DNA from: Mariniflexile sp. AS56
Lineage (GTDB): Bacteria > Bacteroidota > Bacteroidia > Flavobacteriales > Flavobacteriaceae
Reading direction: 5' to 3'
DNA length: 64,000 bases
Assembly: GCF_030552475.1 (NCBI RefSeq)
Contig: NZ_JAUPED010000006.1
Location: forward strand, 1-64,000
Shown: piece by piece, positions 1 through 9,947 of the stretch
Position numbering within the stretch: position 1 is the first letter of the stretch
Layout of the letters: every line of letters starts with the position of its first letter
The notes under the pieces: model-generated
Seen by the model: the letters and a program-made list of their open reading frames with translations, nothing else
What the model was told of the DNA's origin: nothing
Databases searched by the model: none
Made by a program: the position numbers and the translations under genes

Positions 1-1488
1 GATACCGCTATAGTGGTAATCACAGTGGTAGAAGACTTAGGCAATAGCACAGTAGCCAATGATGATGCATATACAACGTTACCAGGCGTTGAAGTTTTCG
101 GTAATGTTTTAGATAATGATACCGATCCAGAAGGGGATAGCCAAACAGTAAACAACACCCCTGTTGTAGATGTTTCAAACGGAACTTTAGTACTTAATAC
201 AGACGGTACTTTTATTTACACCCCGAATGCAGGCTTTACAGGCACCGATAGTTTTGTTTATAAAGTATGTGATGATGGCACGCCAGAGGCCTGCGATCAA
301 GCTACGGTATACATTACCGTTAATTTTATTGAAGACCCTTGCGTAGTGAACTGTACTGTGTTAGATAAAACAATAGAGTGTAGCGGTTTAGATAACCAAG
401 CGTTAGCGGAAAATTGGAATGCTCAAAATATAGCAACTTTAAAAGACTGCGCAGAAAATTCGTGTAGTACAGATTTTACAGGAGAAGTAACTTCAGATTT
501 TGATTTTGCTAATTTTAAAACAACCTGTGGATTAAGTGGTAGTATTGATGTAAACTATACAATAACTGATAACAATGGAAACCAAACAAGTTTCATGGTT
601 ACACTAACATTTATGGATACCATTGCGCCGGATATTTTAGACTGTCAAATAGAAAATAAGATTCTATCTTGTACTTTAAGTTCAGCAAAAGTTTCTGCGA
701 ATCAATGGAATTTAGATAATATCGCAGAATTAGAAAGTTGTGCAACTGATGGTTGTAGTGTAGATCAAACTGTAACTGTTACTTCAAACTATAATTTTGA
801 TAACATTTCTGAAGGAATATTGACAGTTATATATGAAGTCTCAGATGATTGCGATAATACTTCCACAGTAGAAGCCACATTAACATTACAGAATGATGCA
901 GTTGTGTCTACAGATATTAGCATTTGTATTGAAAGTGAGGTCGAGTCTCAAGTATTCAACTTATTCAATTTAGTGGATGGAAATTATAATACAGGAGGAA
1001 CATGGGAAGTTGTATCTGGACCAGGAACAGTTATAGATAACAAATTTTTTGATCCTAAATCGGTTGTTTTGACTAACGAAAATTCGTTTGAAACTATAAC
1101 ATTCAGTTACACAGAATCGGAATCCAATTGTCCAACTTATATTGAAGCTTCCATTGAAGTAAATAATTATTGTAAGGTATTGGCATGTAATCTTGATAAT
1201 GTAGAAATCTCAATCTTAATAACGCCAAACGGGGATACCCATAACGAGTTTTTTACAGTTTCAGGATTAGTGGACTGCGATTTCCCTATAGACGTTAAAA
1301 TTGTAAATAGATGGGGAGCAATTATTTACAAATCAAACAATTATAAGAACAACTGGAATGCTTTTACCCATAGATCTTCTTTAGGATCTGCAGGTCAAGT
1401 TCCAAGTGGTACATATTATTATGTAGTAACCTTAGTAAACAGTGGAAAAGCCCCAATTACTGGTCTAATGTATATTGGAACTAAATAA
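1..1488 (+). CDS. Gliding-motility/T9SS type B sorting domain surface protein, 3' end
   Basis: The reading frame is open from base 1, so the real start lies upstream and only about 495 C-terminal residues are visible. The first part has a cadherin/VCBS-like repeat ([15 protein letters not shown], then [24 protein letters not shown]). It is followed by two cysteine-containing repeats that begin with similar phrases ([13 protein letters not shown] and [14 protein letters not shown]), which look like Ig-like adhesin repeats. The last ~95 residues ([31 protein letters not shown]) match the CHU_C/type B C-terminal domain that targets proteins to the type IX secretion system. It is followed 10 bases later by a PorP/SprF gene, the usual partner for such giant proteins. 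It is probably a secreted adhesin; the ligand is unknown. Confidence 0.9.
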   Translation, partial: DTAIVVITVVEDLGNSTVANDDAYTTLPGVEVFGNVLDNDTDPEGDSQTVNNTPVVDVSNGTLVLNTDGTFIYTPNAGFTGTDSFVYKVCDDGTPEACDQATVYITVNFIEDPCVVNCTVLDKTIECSGLDNQALAENWNAQNIATLKDCAENSCSTDFTGEVTSDFDFANFKTTCGLSGSIDVNYTITDNNGNQTSFMVTLTFMDTIAPDILDCQIENKILSCTLSSAKVSANQWNLDNIAELESCATDGCSVDQTVTVTSNYNFDNISEGILTVIYEVSDDCDNTSTVEATLTLQNDAVVSTDISICIESEVESQVFNLFNLVDGNYNTGGTWEVVSGPGTVIDNKFFDPKSVVLTNENSFETITFSYTESESNCPTYIEASIEVNNYCKVLACNLDNVEISILITPNGDTHNEFFTVSGLVDCDFPIDVKIVNRWGAIIYKSNNYKNNWNAFTHRSSLGSAGQVPSGTYYYVVTLVNSGKAPITGLMYIGTK

Positions 1489-1498
1489 AATTTAAGTT

Positions 1499-2437
1499 AT
1501 GAAGATCATTAAAAATAATTTAATTGTATTGTTATTATTTACTGGAACAATAGCTTTTGCACAGCAAATGCCTCAGTTTGCGCAGTATATGTTCAATACA
1601 ATCTCAATAAATCCTGCCTACGCTGGTAGTAGGGAAACTCTATCTGTGGTTGGGTTACATCGTAGTCAATGGGTAGGTGCTACTGGAGGACCAACAACAC
1701 AGACATTATCTGTTCATTCTCCATTAAAGAATGATAGAATGGGTTTAGGGTTCTCCATGATTAATGACAGTCCGGGTTATGAAAATTTTGTTTATGCGTA
1801 TGTAGATTTTTCGTATTCCATATATACAAGTGAAAGCACAAAACTGTCGTTTGGGCTTAAGGGAGGTTTTACACATTATAATTTGGATGAAGCATTTTTA
1901 AATAATCCAATTGTAACCTCTGATCCGTTTTTTGGTAATTATGCCGATAAATGGAACCCTAACGTTGGAGTGGGATTTCTTTTGCATGCCAATAAATGGT
2001 ACCTTGGGTTATCTGCCCCGCGTGTTATAAACACAGACTATAATTTAACAGAGGAAAACAATAATGTTGATTATATAGCTCTTGAACGCTTGAGTTATTA
2101 TTTTTCTGGAGGCTATGTTTTTGATTTAAATGAGAGTACAAAATTAAAACCTTCAGCGTTAATAAAAGCAACTAACGGTGCCCCTATTTCTGTAGATTTA
2201 AATGCCAACTTTTTATTTAATGAGAAATTTTGGCTAGGAGGTTCATATAGGTTTAATGAAAATACAGCATCTATTGGCGCTTTAGCAGATTTTCAGATAT
2301 CAAAAGAGATTAGGGTTGGTTATGCTTATGAGCATTATGTATCTGAAATAAGACCTTATTTTGGAGGAACCCATGAGGTGCTATTCATATATGAAGTATT
2401 TAATGATAAACGTAGAAAATCCCCAAGATATTTTTAA
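1499..2437 (+). CDS. PorP/SprF family type IX secretion outer-membrane protein
   Basis: This 312-residue protein has a signal peptide (residues 1-22, ending AFAQ) followed by the family hallmark QMPQFAQYMFNTISINPAYAGSRE. The rest alternates short beta strands and glycine/aromatic turns, as in a 14-stranded outer-membrane barrel. PorP/SprF proteins help type B cargo reach or anchor at the cell surface through the type IX system. The gene lies directly between a type B sorting-domain protein and an OmpA-family protein, the standard three-gene arrangement in Flavobacteriaceae. Its stop is 11 bases before the next ATG, so co-transcription is likely. Confidence 0.93.
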   Translation: MKIIKNNLIVLLLFTGTIAFAQQMPQFAQYMFNTISINPAYAGSRETLSVVGLHRSQWVGATGGPTTQTLSVHSPLKNDRMGLGFSMINDSPGYENFVYAYVDFSYSIYTSESTKLSFGLKGGFTHYNLDEAFLNNPIVTSDPFFGNYADKWNPNVGVGFLLHANKWYLGLSAPRVINTDYNLTEENNNVDYIALERLSYYFSGGYVFDLNESTKLKPSALIKATNGAPISVDLNANFLFNEKFWLGGSYRFNENTASIGALADFQISKEIRVGYAYEHYVSEIRPYFGGTHEVLFIYEVFNDKRRKSPRYF

Positions 2438-2447
2438 TTCGAGCCCT

Positions 2448-4400
2448 ATGAAACATATTATATTATTTATATTCATTTCAATTTACAGTTTTTCAGTAAA
2501 TGCCCAAAAAAATAATGCGGCAGACAAACTGTATAAAAATTTTGCCTATTTAGATGCCGCTAAACTTTATAAGAAAGCGTTGAAAAAACAAGATAGTTCT
2601 GTGTATTTATTAACGAGAATTGGTGATTGTTACTATAAAAATTCAGATTCAGAAGAAGCGCTTAAATGGTATACGCTAGCTTCAGAAAAGAATGAAAGCG
2701 ACAACCCTAAGTTCATGTTTAAATACATACAAACACTAAGAAGTGTTGGAAAGGATGAACTTGCTGATGAGTGGTTATATCGATTAAAAAATTATACTCC
2801 AATGGATAGTATAGTTTTAAATTCACAGTTTACCAATGTAAAGCGTGAATTTGGAGATAAACCGTTATTAAACCTAATTAATTTAAATTCGAATACAGAG
2901 TATTCAGATTTTGGAGGTTATGAAGACAATTCAGGTCAATTTTATTATTCAACGTCAGTTAAAGAAGAAGCAATACTTGATAATACAAAAGGTAAAGTGT
3001 ATCAATGGAATGAAGAGCCTTATTTAAAAATAGTGCAAGCGGAAGTAAGTAAGTCTGTGGAAACTATTGAAGTTGGTACTTTTAATCCTATTCCATCTGA
3101 CTCGATAAATTCATTATCAAATCACCAAGGAACCCTTGCTATAACTAAAGACGGTAAAACGTTATATTATACAGGTAGTAATGTGAAAAAGAATAATGTA
3201 GCCGTTTATGATAAGTCAGGGACCAATAATTTAAAGATTTATCGGGCTACCCTTATAAACGGAAAATGGAGTAATTTGGAGGATCTTTCTATTAACGACA
3301 AACGTTTTTCAACGGGGCATCCCACTTTAAGTCCGGATGATAAAATACTATATTTTGTTTCTGATAGACCAGGAGGTTTTGGGCAATCAGACTTATATGA
3401 AACGGTAATAAATGATGATGGAAGTTTAGGTGAAGTAAAAAATTTAGGACCTAAAATAAATACGGCAGGTCGCGAAATGTTTCCATTTATGGCTGCAGAT
3501 TTTACTTTTTATTTCTCTTCAGATGGATATATTGATAATAATTTTGGATTATTAGATATTTATAAAACTGACTTAGTTCAAAAAGCTCATGCCATTGATG
3601 CTTCAATTGTAAATCTAGGTCCTGGATTTAACAGTGGTTACGATGATTTTGCCTTTTTTACAAATGATGGAGAGAAAACTGGTTATCTTTCATCGAACAG
3701 GCCTGGAGGTAAAGGTGGTGATGATATATATGCGTTTTTAAGAGAAAAATGTATTCAGAATATTGAGGGGGTCGTATACGATGTTCTTACCAATTCTAAA
3801 ATTGTAGAAGCTAAAGTGGAGTTGAAAGATATAGAAGGTAATGTAATAGTAACGACTTCATCAAATAAGGAAGGTGTGTACATGTTTGAAAATCTTGATT
3901 GTGAAAAAGCATTTATTATTACAGCAAGTAAACAAAGGCATGATTCAGATACGAAAGAGGCTATGACCACAAATATTCCGAAAGGAAAAGTAGCGGTCGA
4001 TCTTTATTTAAAACCATACGATATTAATATAAACCCTATTTATTTTGATTTCGATAAATCATACATAAGGCCAGATGCAGCTGCAGAGTTAGGAAGAGTT
4101 GTTGCTGTTATGAAAGAGTATCCTAAAATGATTATTAGAATAGAATCGCACACAGATAGTCGAGGTAAAGATTCATACAACTTGTCACTATCGGATAGAA
4201 GAGCAAAATCAACGCGTGTTTACATCGTTTCGCAAGGTATAGAAGCAAATCGAATTGAAAGCGCTATTGGCTATGGTGAAACTCGATTAGTAAACCGTTG
4301 CAGTAATGAATTCAGGGATAAATGCACAGAAGAAGAGCATCAGAAAAATAGAAGGTCGCGTTTCGAAATAGTGAATTTTGAAACCTTTGATAAGGAATAA
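2448..4400 (+). CDS. OmpA family protein with TPR and PD40 repeats
   Basis: The chosen start is the ATG at 2448, which gives a signal peptide (MKHIILFIFISIYSFSVNAQ) and avoids overlap with the preceding gene; an in-frame ATG at 2361 would add 29 residues without a signal. The 650-residue protein has N-terminal TPR-like helices (about 25-120), WD40-like PD40 beta-propeller repeats (for example LSPDDKILYFVSDRPGGFGQSDLY), a carboxypeptidase-regulatory-like fold (about 455-535) and a C-terminal OmpA peptidoglycan-binding domain (YFDFDKSYIRPDAAAEL, ESHTDSRG, LSDRRAKS). It is a periplasmic, peptidoglycan-bound partner of the PorP/SprF protein, related to SprE/PorE-type components. A strong terminator follows. 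Confidence 0.92.
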   Translation: MKHIILFIFISIYSFSVNAQKNNAADKLYKNFAYLDAAKLYKKALKKQDSSVYLLTRIGDCYYKNSDSEEALKWYTLASEKNESDNPKFMFKYIQTLRSVGKDELADEWLYRLKNYTPMDSIVLNSQFTNVKREFGDKPLLNLINLNSNTEYSDFGGYEDNSGQFYYSTSVKEEAILDNTKGKVYQWNEEPYLKIVQAEVSKSVETIEVGTFNPIPSDSINSLSNHQGTLAITKDGKTLYYTGSNVKKNNVAVYDKSGTNNLKIYRATLINGKWSNLEDLSINDKRFSTGHPTLSPDDKILYFVSDRPGGFGQSDLYETVINDDGSLGEVKNLGPKINTAGREMFPFMAADFTFYFSSDGYIDNNFGLLDIYKTDLVQKAHAIDASIVNLGPGFNSGYDDFAFFTNDGEKTGYLSSNRPGGKGGDDIYAFLREKCIQNIEGVVYDVLTNSKIVEAKVELKDIEGNVIVTTSSNKEGVYMFENLDCEKAFIITASKQRHDSDTKEAMTTNIPKGKVAVDLYLKPYDININPIYFDFDKSYIRPDAAAELGRVVAVMKEYPKMIIRIESHTDSRGKDSYNLSLSDRRAKSTRVYIVSQGIEANRIESAIGYGETRLVNRCSNEFRDKCTEEEHQKNRRSRFEIVNFETFDKE

Positions 4401-4467
4401 TACTGGAATTAATTAAAGTTTCTAGCTATTATAAAGTAGATAAGAAATGAATTTACATAAGTGAATC

Positions 4468-4499
4468 AAAAACCCCATAATGTTATTTATGGGGTTTTT
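4468..4499. terminator. Bidirectional rho-independent terminator
   Basis: A perfect 13-bp stem (AAAAACCCCATAA / TTATGGGGTTTTT) with a six-base loop TGTTAT. It sits between the convergent ends of the OmpA-like gene and the deiodinase-like gene, with A- and T-runs on the two sides, so it can serve both strands. Confidence 0.9.
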
Positions 4500-4537
4500 C
4501 TATGCTATTATTTAAGTAAAATTAATTTTATTACATT

Positions 4538-5680
4538 CTAACGTCTAGCAGGTCTCCTGTTCCCTGTATTATTTCTGTTTTTGTTAAAACCGGCTGTTAT
4601 GGCTCCTCTATCTTCTGCCGTTAATGTAATCGTATAGTCATGTGTCATCGCTTTACACATGGTAGGTGTACAACCAAAATAATGAAGCGAAATTTTTATT
4701 TTGTCTCCTGCTTTGGCGTTTTTTATATCGACTAGAAATTGACGTGGTTTTGTATCACTGTCTTCAGCTCCTTCTTTAGCCGTTGCCTCACTAGGCGTTG
4801 CTCGTACCCCATTTGGTAACGTTAACGAATATTTCATGGGAGGAACTAGATTATTCCAATGGGCATCATAAATTGGGTCTGGGAAGAAGCTTAGAAACAG
4901 CTTTCCTTCACCATTATTAATTAAGGATGCATCGGCTTCAGCTCGTAATTTCACATAATAAGTCTCTGCTGGATGGTCGGGAATAATAGTTAGTATTTTT
5001 AAATTTGTAGGTCGTTCCACTTGCCAATCATCCGTTATGTTTTCTGGTAAAATAGAACGTTTTATTCTCGGAAGATTTAAAGAACTGATAGTGGTTTTGT
5101 TTTTAACAGGGCCAATAAATTTTTCCAAAGCACTACGAAGTTCTACTTCATTAATATGCGACGAGGCATAAAGGATGGTTCCTTCAGGAGACATTAGATA
5201 CACAGATTCTGAATTGGAGTGTAATGCCGTTTTCATTTCATCGTCCATAGTGTCAGAAATCCATGGTACTTTTGTTTGTAGTTTTTTTTGTGCAACTTCT
5301 ATATGCAGCAAACGCTCAGAAATATTTTGTGATTCAACGTAACCGTTCAATTCAGGATGTCTTAAGCTTTTGTAAAAATAAAAAAATGCCATGTTTTTAT
5401 TTGAATAGTCAGCGAAAGCGGCTTCAATAGCAGGGTAATCTCTATGAAAATGTGGACAGGTGAGACAACCAGAAGCCAACAGAAGGTATTTTCCTTGCTG
5501 AATATCTTTTATTTTTATAAGATCACCTTGGGTATTATGGGCTTTTAAATCTGGTATTTTTGTTCCAATTAATGTTTCGGGCTTCAAACTAAATCTAGCA
5601 TCATTTTTAGGCTTTTGTTTGGATTGCGCAAATGTGAAAGTGATTGTGCATATTGTGATTACTAGGAGGAGTTGTTTCAT
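4538..5680 (-). CDS. Secreted thioredoxin-fold protein, deiodinase-like, with DsbD-like C-terminal domain
   Basis: A 380-residue protein with a signal peptide (1-19, ending TFAQ). Residues ~38-190 form a thioredoxin-like domain with GCLTCPHF (Cys72, Cys75). Downstream motifs (FFYFYKSLRHPELNGYV, VPWISDTMDDEMKTAL, VYLMSPEGTILY) fall where iodothyronine deiodinase-like proteins have their conserved EAH/DGW, PVVVDTM and RLY...DG..Y segments, with cysteine in the selenocysteine position. Residues ~215-350 resemble the N-terminal domain of DsbD, including the paired cysteines in FGCTPTMCKAM. The tail is rich in Arg/Asn. The likely role is periplasmic thiol redox chemistry; the substrate is unknown. 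It is a lone gene convergent with the OmpA-like gene. The family call is by motif only; a general TlpA/AhpC-like label would also fit. Confidence 0.65.
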   Translation of the reverse strand: MKQLLLVITICTITFTFAQSKQKPKNDARFSLKPETLIGTKIPDLKAHNTQGDLIKIKDIQQGKYLLLASGCLTCPHFHRDYPAIEAAFADYSNKNMAFFYFYKSLRHPELNGYVESQNISERLLHIEVAQKKLQTKVPWISDTMDDEMKTALHSNSESVYLMSPEGTILYASSHINEVELRSALEKFIGPVKNKTTISSLNLPRIKRSILPENITDDWQVERPTNLKILTIIPDHPAETYYVKLRAEADASLINNGEGKLFLSFFPDPIYDAHWNNLVPPMKYSLTLPNGVRATPSEATAKEGAEDSDTKPRQFLVDIKNAKAGDKIKISLHYFGCTPTMCKAMTHDYTITLTAEDRGAITAGFNKNRNNTGNRRPARR

Positions 5681-6145
5681 ATACAGCTTAAATTATTTAG
5701 ATGCTTGTAGGACTTTATAAACTCTATAAAGTTTAATCGTGACTTATAATTTTATTGGAATGTTTCACTATTTTAGAACATATAATTTACCAAGAAATGT
5801 TCTGCTTTAGAAACTTAAATTAAGGATTCTAAGTTCAATTTTAGAAAATAAAAGCTTTATTTAAGAACACTGAAGAAGATTAATTAATGAAGCATATAGA
5901 AAGCACACTTGGTTAAGAACAGGTTCCTTTTACGGATGGACAATTAAACATAATCCACGTTTAGATGTTACTAAAGTATTCGAATGTAATTAGTACTAAC
6001 CTGTATGTTAAGTCTTTATAGGTGTTGGCCCAGGAGCGATTACGGAATAAAATACAGGTTACAACTAATTTTAAAGAATTATCGCACTTATATAAAAATT
6101 ATATACTAATTTTTACTGCTATTAAAAAACTAAATTAATTAAGTA
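5681..6145. other. Intergenic region with a possible gene fossil
   Basis: This 465-base gap upstream of the first sulfatase is very AT-rich and must hold promoters for both divergent genes, although none matches a clear consensus. At 5874-5993 (+) there is a 39-codon open stretch without a start codon whose translation contains HTWLRTGSFYGWTIKHNPRL, unusually rich in Trp and aromatic residues for intergenic DNA. It may be the remnant of a lost carbohydrate-active gene, but I cannot name the family. Confidence 0.35.
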
Positions 6146-7570
6146 ATGAAAAAAATATGTTCCTGTAAACTAATAATTGCAATGGGTATTAATTTGCTAA
6201 TATTCAATTGTTATGCTCAAAAAGAAATTTCAAAAGCTACCAAACCAAATATTATACTTATCATGGCAGACGACCTTGGTTATGGTGATGTAGGATTTAA
6301 TGGTAATAAAAAGATTATTACACCGCATTTAGATGAAATGGCAGTTGCTGGTTTGAAGTTTACAAACTTTTATGCCGCAGCTCCACTTTGTACGCCTACT
6401 AGAGCAAGTGTATTAACAGGTCGAAGCCCGTTTCGTCAAGGTATTTTTGCAGCACATACAGGTGCCATGCGACCAGCCGAAAAAACAATAGCTGAAGTGT
6501 TAAAAAAAGAAGGTTATAAAACAGGTTTTTTTGGGAAATGGCACTTAGGTTGGGTAGAACCAGACCAGGTAGAATCTCGCGGTAATTATTCACCACCTTG
6601 GCACCATGGATTTGATGAAACATTTGCAACTAAAAGTGCAGTGCCAACATGGAACCCGACTAAAACCCCTGAAGGTTGGACTAGTTGGGGAGCGGAAGAT
6701 GATGGTTCTTGGGGAGGTTCCATTTATGTTCAGAATGGAAAACCGGTAACTGATAATTTAGAGGGTGATGATAGCCGAATAATTATGGATAGAGCCATCC
6801 CTTTTTTAGAGGAATCTATTTCTAAAAACAAACCTTTTTTAGCTACTATTTGGTTTCATACACCACATGAACCAGTAGTAGCTGGGCCAGAATACTTGGC
6901 TAAATATCCAAACTTGCCACTAGCACAAAAACACTATTATGGCGCCATAACTGCTATGGATGAACAGATAGGCCGTTTAAGAACGTTTTTAAAGGACAAC
7001 CATATGGAAGAGAATACCATTATTTTCTTTTGTAGTGATAATGGCCCTGCAGATCCACTTGCTAAAAAAGGTATTGCTTCAGCAGGACCGTTTAAAGGGC
7101 ATAAACACCAAATGTGGGAAGGTGGTTTGCGGGTTCCTTCCTTAATTTTGTGGCCAGGGCATATTAAATCTGGGCAAGTTACCGAGTATCAGGCAACAAC
7201 TAACGATTATTTTCCAACCATACTTGATGTTTTAAACATTCAAAAGGATAAGAAAACACTTTTAGATGGTGTTAGTTTAAAATCGGTAATATTAAATGGA
7301 GATTCTAGCAAAAGAACGTTACCAATAGCATCTGGTTATCAACGTTTATACAACGGTACAGAACTTTATGCATATATAGATGGTGATTATAAGATTTGTA
7401 TTCCAAATAAAGGAGCCGATATGATGCTTTTTGATTTAAAAAATGATCCAGGTGAAACTAATAATTTAGCCTTAAATCAACCAGAGCTGTTAAAAAAAAT
7501 GAGGGATGATTTAGAGAAAGTAAAAGAGTCTTGGAAAGCGAGTCGCGAAGGGAAAGATTATCAGTGGTAG
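6146..7570 (+). CDS. Arylsulfatase, family S1 (formylglycine-dependent)
   Basis: A 474-residue secreted sulfatase. After a signal peptide (about 1-24, ending CYAQ) comes PNIILIMADDLGYGDVGFNG, whose two aspartates (42-43) bind Ca2+, then the maturation signature LCTPTRASVLTGR with Cys82 converted to formylglycine. FFGKWHLG, the HTPHEP motif and FCSDNG supply further active-site and metal ligands. GLRVPSLILWPG and FDLKNDPGETNNLA mark the arylsulfatase C-terminal half. It hydrolyses sulfate esters, here presumably on algal galactans, given a GH50-like enzyme 30 bases downstream. Length is typical and nothing appears missing. The exact S1 subfamily cannot be set by eye. Confidence 0.93.
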   Translation: MKKICSCKLIIAMGINLLIFNCYAQKEISKATKPNIILIMADDLGYGDVGFNGNKKIITPHLDEMAVAGLKFTNFYAAAPLCTPTRASVLTGRSPFRQGIFAAHTGAMRPAEKTIAEVLKKEGYKTGFFGKWHLGWVEPDQVESRGNYSPPWHHGFDETFATKSAVPTWNPTKTPEGWTSWGAEDDGSWGGSIYVQNGKPVTDNLEGDDSRIIMDRAIPFLEESISKNKPFLATIWFHTPHEPVVAGPEYLAKYPNLPLAQKHYYGAITAMDEQIGRLRTFLKDNHMEENTIIFFCSDNGPADPLAKKGIASAGPFKGHKHQMWEGGLRVPSLILWPGHIKSGQVTEYQATTNDYFPTILDVLNIQKDKKTLLDGVSLKSVILNGDSSKRTLPIASGYQRLYNGTELYAYIDGDYKICIPNKGADMMLFDLKNDPGETNNLALNQPELLKKMRDDLEKVKESWKASREGKDYQW

Positions 7571-7600
7571 TTGTATTCCATCTAACAATTTAATAACGTA

Positions 7601-9040
7601 ATGAAAAAATTTAAAGTTATTTTATTGGCCTGCTTATTTATAGGTTGTGCCAATATCAATACGGCTAAAAAACATAAAGAAACCTTATTACTTCCATACA
7701 TGTTGGTAGATGCTAGGGTGAAAGTATATCATAATGATGGTACAAGAAGCTATAAAGATTATAAGCCTTTTAAAACACGAACCGTGGACTTACTGTCTAA
7801 TTATAAAAACGCAAATATTGATTTTAGTAAATATGGTGGTGATTTAAAGAAACAAACTAATGATGTTACGGGGTTTTATCATGTAAAGAAAATTGGTGAT
7901 CGTTGGTGGGGTATAGACCCGTTGGGCTATCAATATTTTAATATTGCTTTAAATAGTGTAACTGTTGGTAAGTCAGCACTTAATAAATTAGCTTTAATTG
8001 AAAAATTTGGTTCTAAAGAGAATTGGATTAGCAACACGGTGAATATGTTACAGAGTAACGGCTTTAACTGTGCAGGTTCGTGGAGTGATGTAGAGGCTAT
8101 AGTTGAAGCCAATAAAACCCTCGAAAAACCATTTGCTTATACAATTAATTGGAACTTTATGAGTAGTTATGGGCGTAAACGTGGTGGTACGCATCAACAA
8201 CCGGGGCATACAGGTTACCCAAATGATGCTATTTTTGTATTCGACCCAAATTTTGAAATTTTTTGTGATGAACATGCTAAACAATTGTTAATTTATAAAA
8301 ATGATCCCAATCTATTTGGGCATTTTTCAGATAACGAAATGCCTTTTAAATTTAAGGCCTTAGATAATTATTTAAGTTTGAAAAAAGATGATTACGGATA
8401 TATTGCTGCGAATAAATGGCTGTTAGATAATAGAATAACGAAAGAGCAAATTACAGATAAACATCGTGAATTATTTATGGCCTTTGTGGCTGATAAATAT
8501 TTTTCAACAGTTTCAAAAGCTATAAAAAAATACGACCCAAATCACATGTATATTGGTTCTCGTTTTTATGCTGATGAAAAAAATCATCCTGAATTCATGA
8601 AAACAGCAGGGAAGTATCTGGATGTTATTTCAAACAATTATTATAATAAATGGACACCCAACACAGATGATATGATAAATTGGGGAAAATGGACAGGAAA
8701 ACCATTTATAGTAACCGAATACTACGTGAAAGGTGAAGATTCTGGAATGGGGAATACCAGTGGAGCGGGGTGGATTGTGCGCACCCAAAAAGACCGCGGA
8801 TTGTTTTACCAAAATTATAATCTAGCACTTTTGGAATCTAAAAATTGTGTGGGATGGCATTATTTTAAGTATCAAGATAATGACCCAACGGCTAAAGGTA
8901 TGGACCCTTCAAACATAGATGCTAATAAAGGGATCGTGAATAATGAATATAGAGTTTGGGAGCCCATGATGGAAAAAATGAAAGCGCTAAATAATCAAGT
9001 ATATAGTCTGATTGCTTATTTCGATACTAATGAAAAATAA
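7601..9040 (+). CDS. GH50-like (agarase-related) glycoside hydrolase lipoprotein
   Basis: A 479-residue protein starting with a lipoprotein signal (FIGC, lipid-modified Cys16). The segment FYHVKKIGDRWWGIDPLGYQYF resembles the WWL/DP.G..F motif of beta-agarase-like GH50 enzymes. A clan GH-A pair is visible: HFSDNEMPF with the acid/base Glu246 after Asn, and KPFIVTEYYVKG with Glu373 as likely nucleophile. Such enzymes cleave beta-1,4 bonds in agar- or porphyran-type galactans. It lies between a sulfatase and a SASA esterase, which fits sulfated galactan use. The family assignment is from motifs; other clan GH-A families (GH86, GH39-like) remain possible. Confidence 0.68.
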   Translation: MKKFKVILLACLFIGCANINTAKKHKETLLLPYMLVDARVKVYHNDGTRSYKDYKPFKTRTVDLLSNYKNANIDFSKYGGDLKKQTNDVTGFYHVKKIGDRWWGIDPLGYQYFNIALNSVTVGKSALNKLALIEKFGSKENWISNTVNMLQSNGFNCAGSWSDVEAIVEANKTLEKPFAYTINWNFMSSYGRKRGGTHQQPGHTGYPNDAIFVFDPNFEIFCDEHAKQLLIYKNDPNLFGHFSDNEMPFKFKALDNYLSLKKDDYGYIAANKWLLDNRITKEQITDKHRELFMAFVADKYFSTVSKAIKKYDPNHMYIGSRFYADEKNHPEFMKTAGKYLDVISNNYYNKWTPNTDDMINWGKWTGKPFIVTEYYVKGEDSGMGNTSGAGWIVRTQKDRGLFYQNYNLALLESKNCVGWHYFKYQDNDPTAKGMDPSNIDANKGIVNNEYRVWEPMMEKMKALNNQVYSLIAYFDTNEK

Positions 9041-9158
9041 AATCACCTATTTTAATATTTGATAGGTTATGTACTTAAAGAGGTGGTGATTTAGATAAAA
9101 AAGTTCTAGAATTGATTGCAAATGATTCTATTTCATAATGATTAAAATAATAAAATAA

Positions 9159-9939
9159 ATGAAGTATTATAAAATAATTTTATTGCTATGTATTGGTTTG
9201 TTATTCCAATGCAAATCAAGTAATAAACTAGCTAAAAGTAAGCCAAAACCCATGGAGATTTATTTGTTAATAGGGCAATCTAATATGGCTGGGCGAGCAC
9301 CTATTGAAGTGCAAGATCAGGATAGTATTAATAATGTGTTTTTGTTTACTAGCGATGAACATAAACCATGGGAAAAAGCAGTAAATCCTTTAAATAAGTA
9401 TTCAACTATTAGGAAAAATATGGCAATGCAAAAAGTAGGACCTGGTTATAGTTTTGGAAAAACACTAGCACGGGCTAGAGCAGGAAAGACCATCGGTTTG
9501 GTTGTTAACGCCAAAGGAGGTACATCCATTGAAGAATGGAAACCTGGCGACACTTTATACAATGAAGCAATCAGCCAAATTAAAAAAGCATTAAAAACAG
9601 GAGGAATTTTAAAAGGAATTATTTGGCATCAAGGTGAAACTAATGCATCAAAGTATAAAATGTATATGCCAAAAATAACGGACTTGATAGAGTCATTTCG
9701 AAAGGATTTAAATGCACCAAACTTGCCATTTGTAGCAGGGCAATTATCTCCAGATAAACCTCAACGTATTGATTTTAATAATATGATTTTAGAATTACCT
9801 AACTAAGGTTAAATATACAGGCGTTGTCACCACAGAGAATACGTCTACAATAGATGATACACATTTTGATAGTGCTAGTCAAAGGCTTTTAGGACAGCGA
9901 TATGCTGAAGAAATGCTAAAATTAATTGGTAAAAATTAA
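9159..9939 (+). pseudogene. SASA/sialate O-acetylesterase-type lipoprotein, one-base frameshift
   Basis: The first frame (9159-9806, 215 residues) has a lipoprotein signal (LLFQC, Cys18), the SGNH block GQSNMAGRA (Ser41), a glycine block (VNAKGGTSIEEW) and WHQGE, typical of the SASA/DUF303 carbohydrate esterase family. It stops after ILELPN. In the +1 frame the missing tail continues at once to 9939 (VKYTGVVTTENTSTI, then DDTHFDSASQRLLG), which carries the catalytic Asp-x-x-His. Removing one T near 9804 restores PNKVKYTG and a complete domain of about 259 residues. So this is either a recent inactivating insertion or a sequencing error. Context suggests removal of acetyl or similar esters from an algal polysaccharide. 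Confidence 0.88.
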
Positions 9940-9947
9940 TTATTAGC

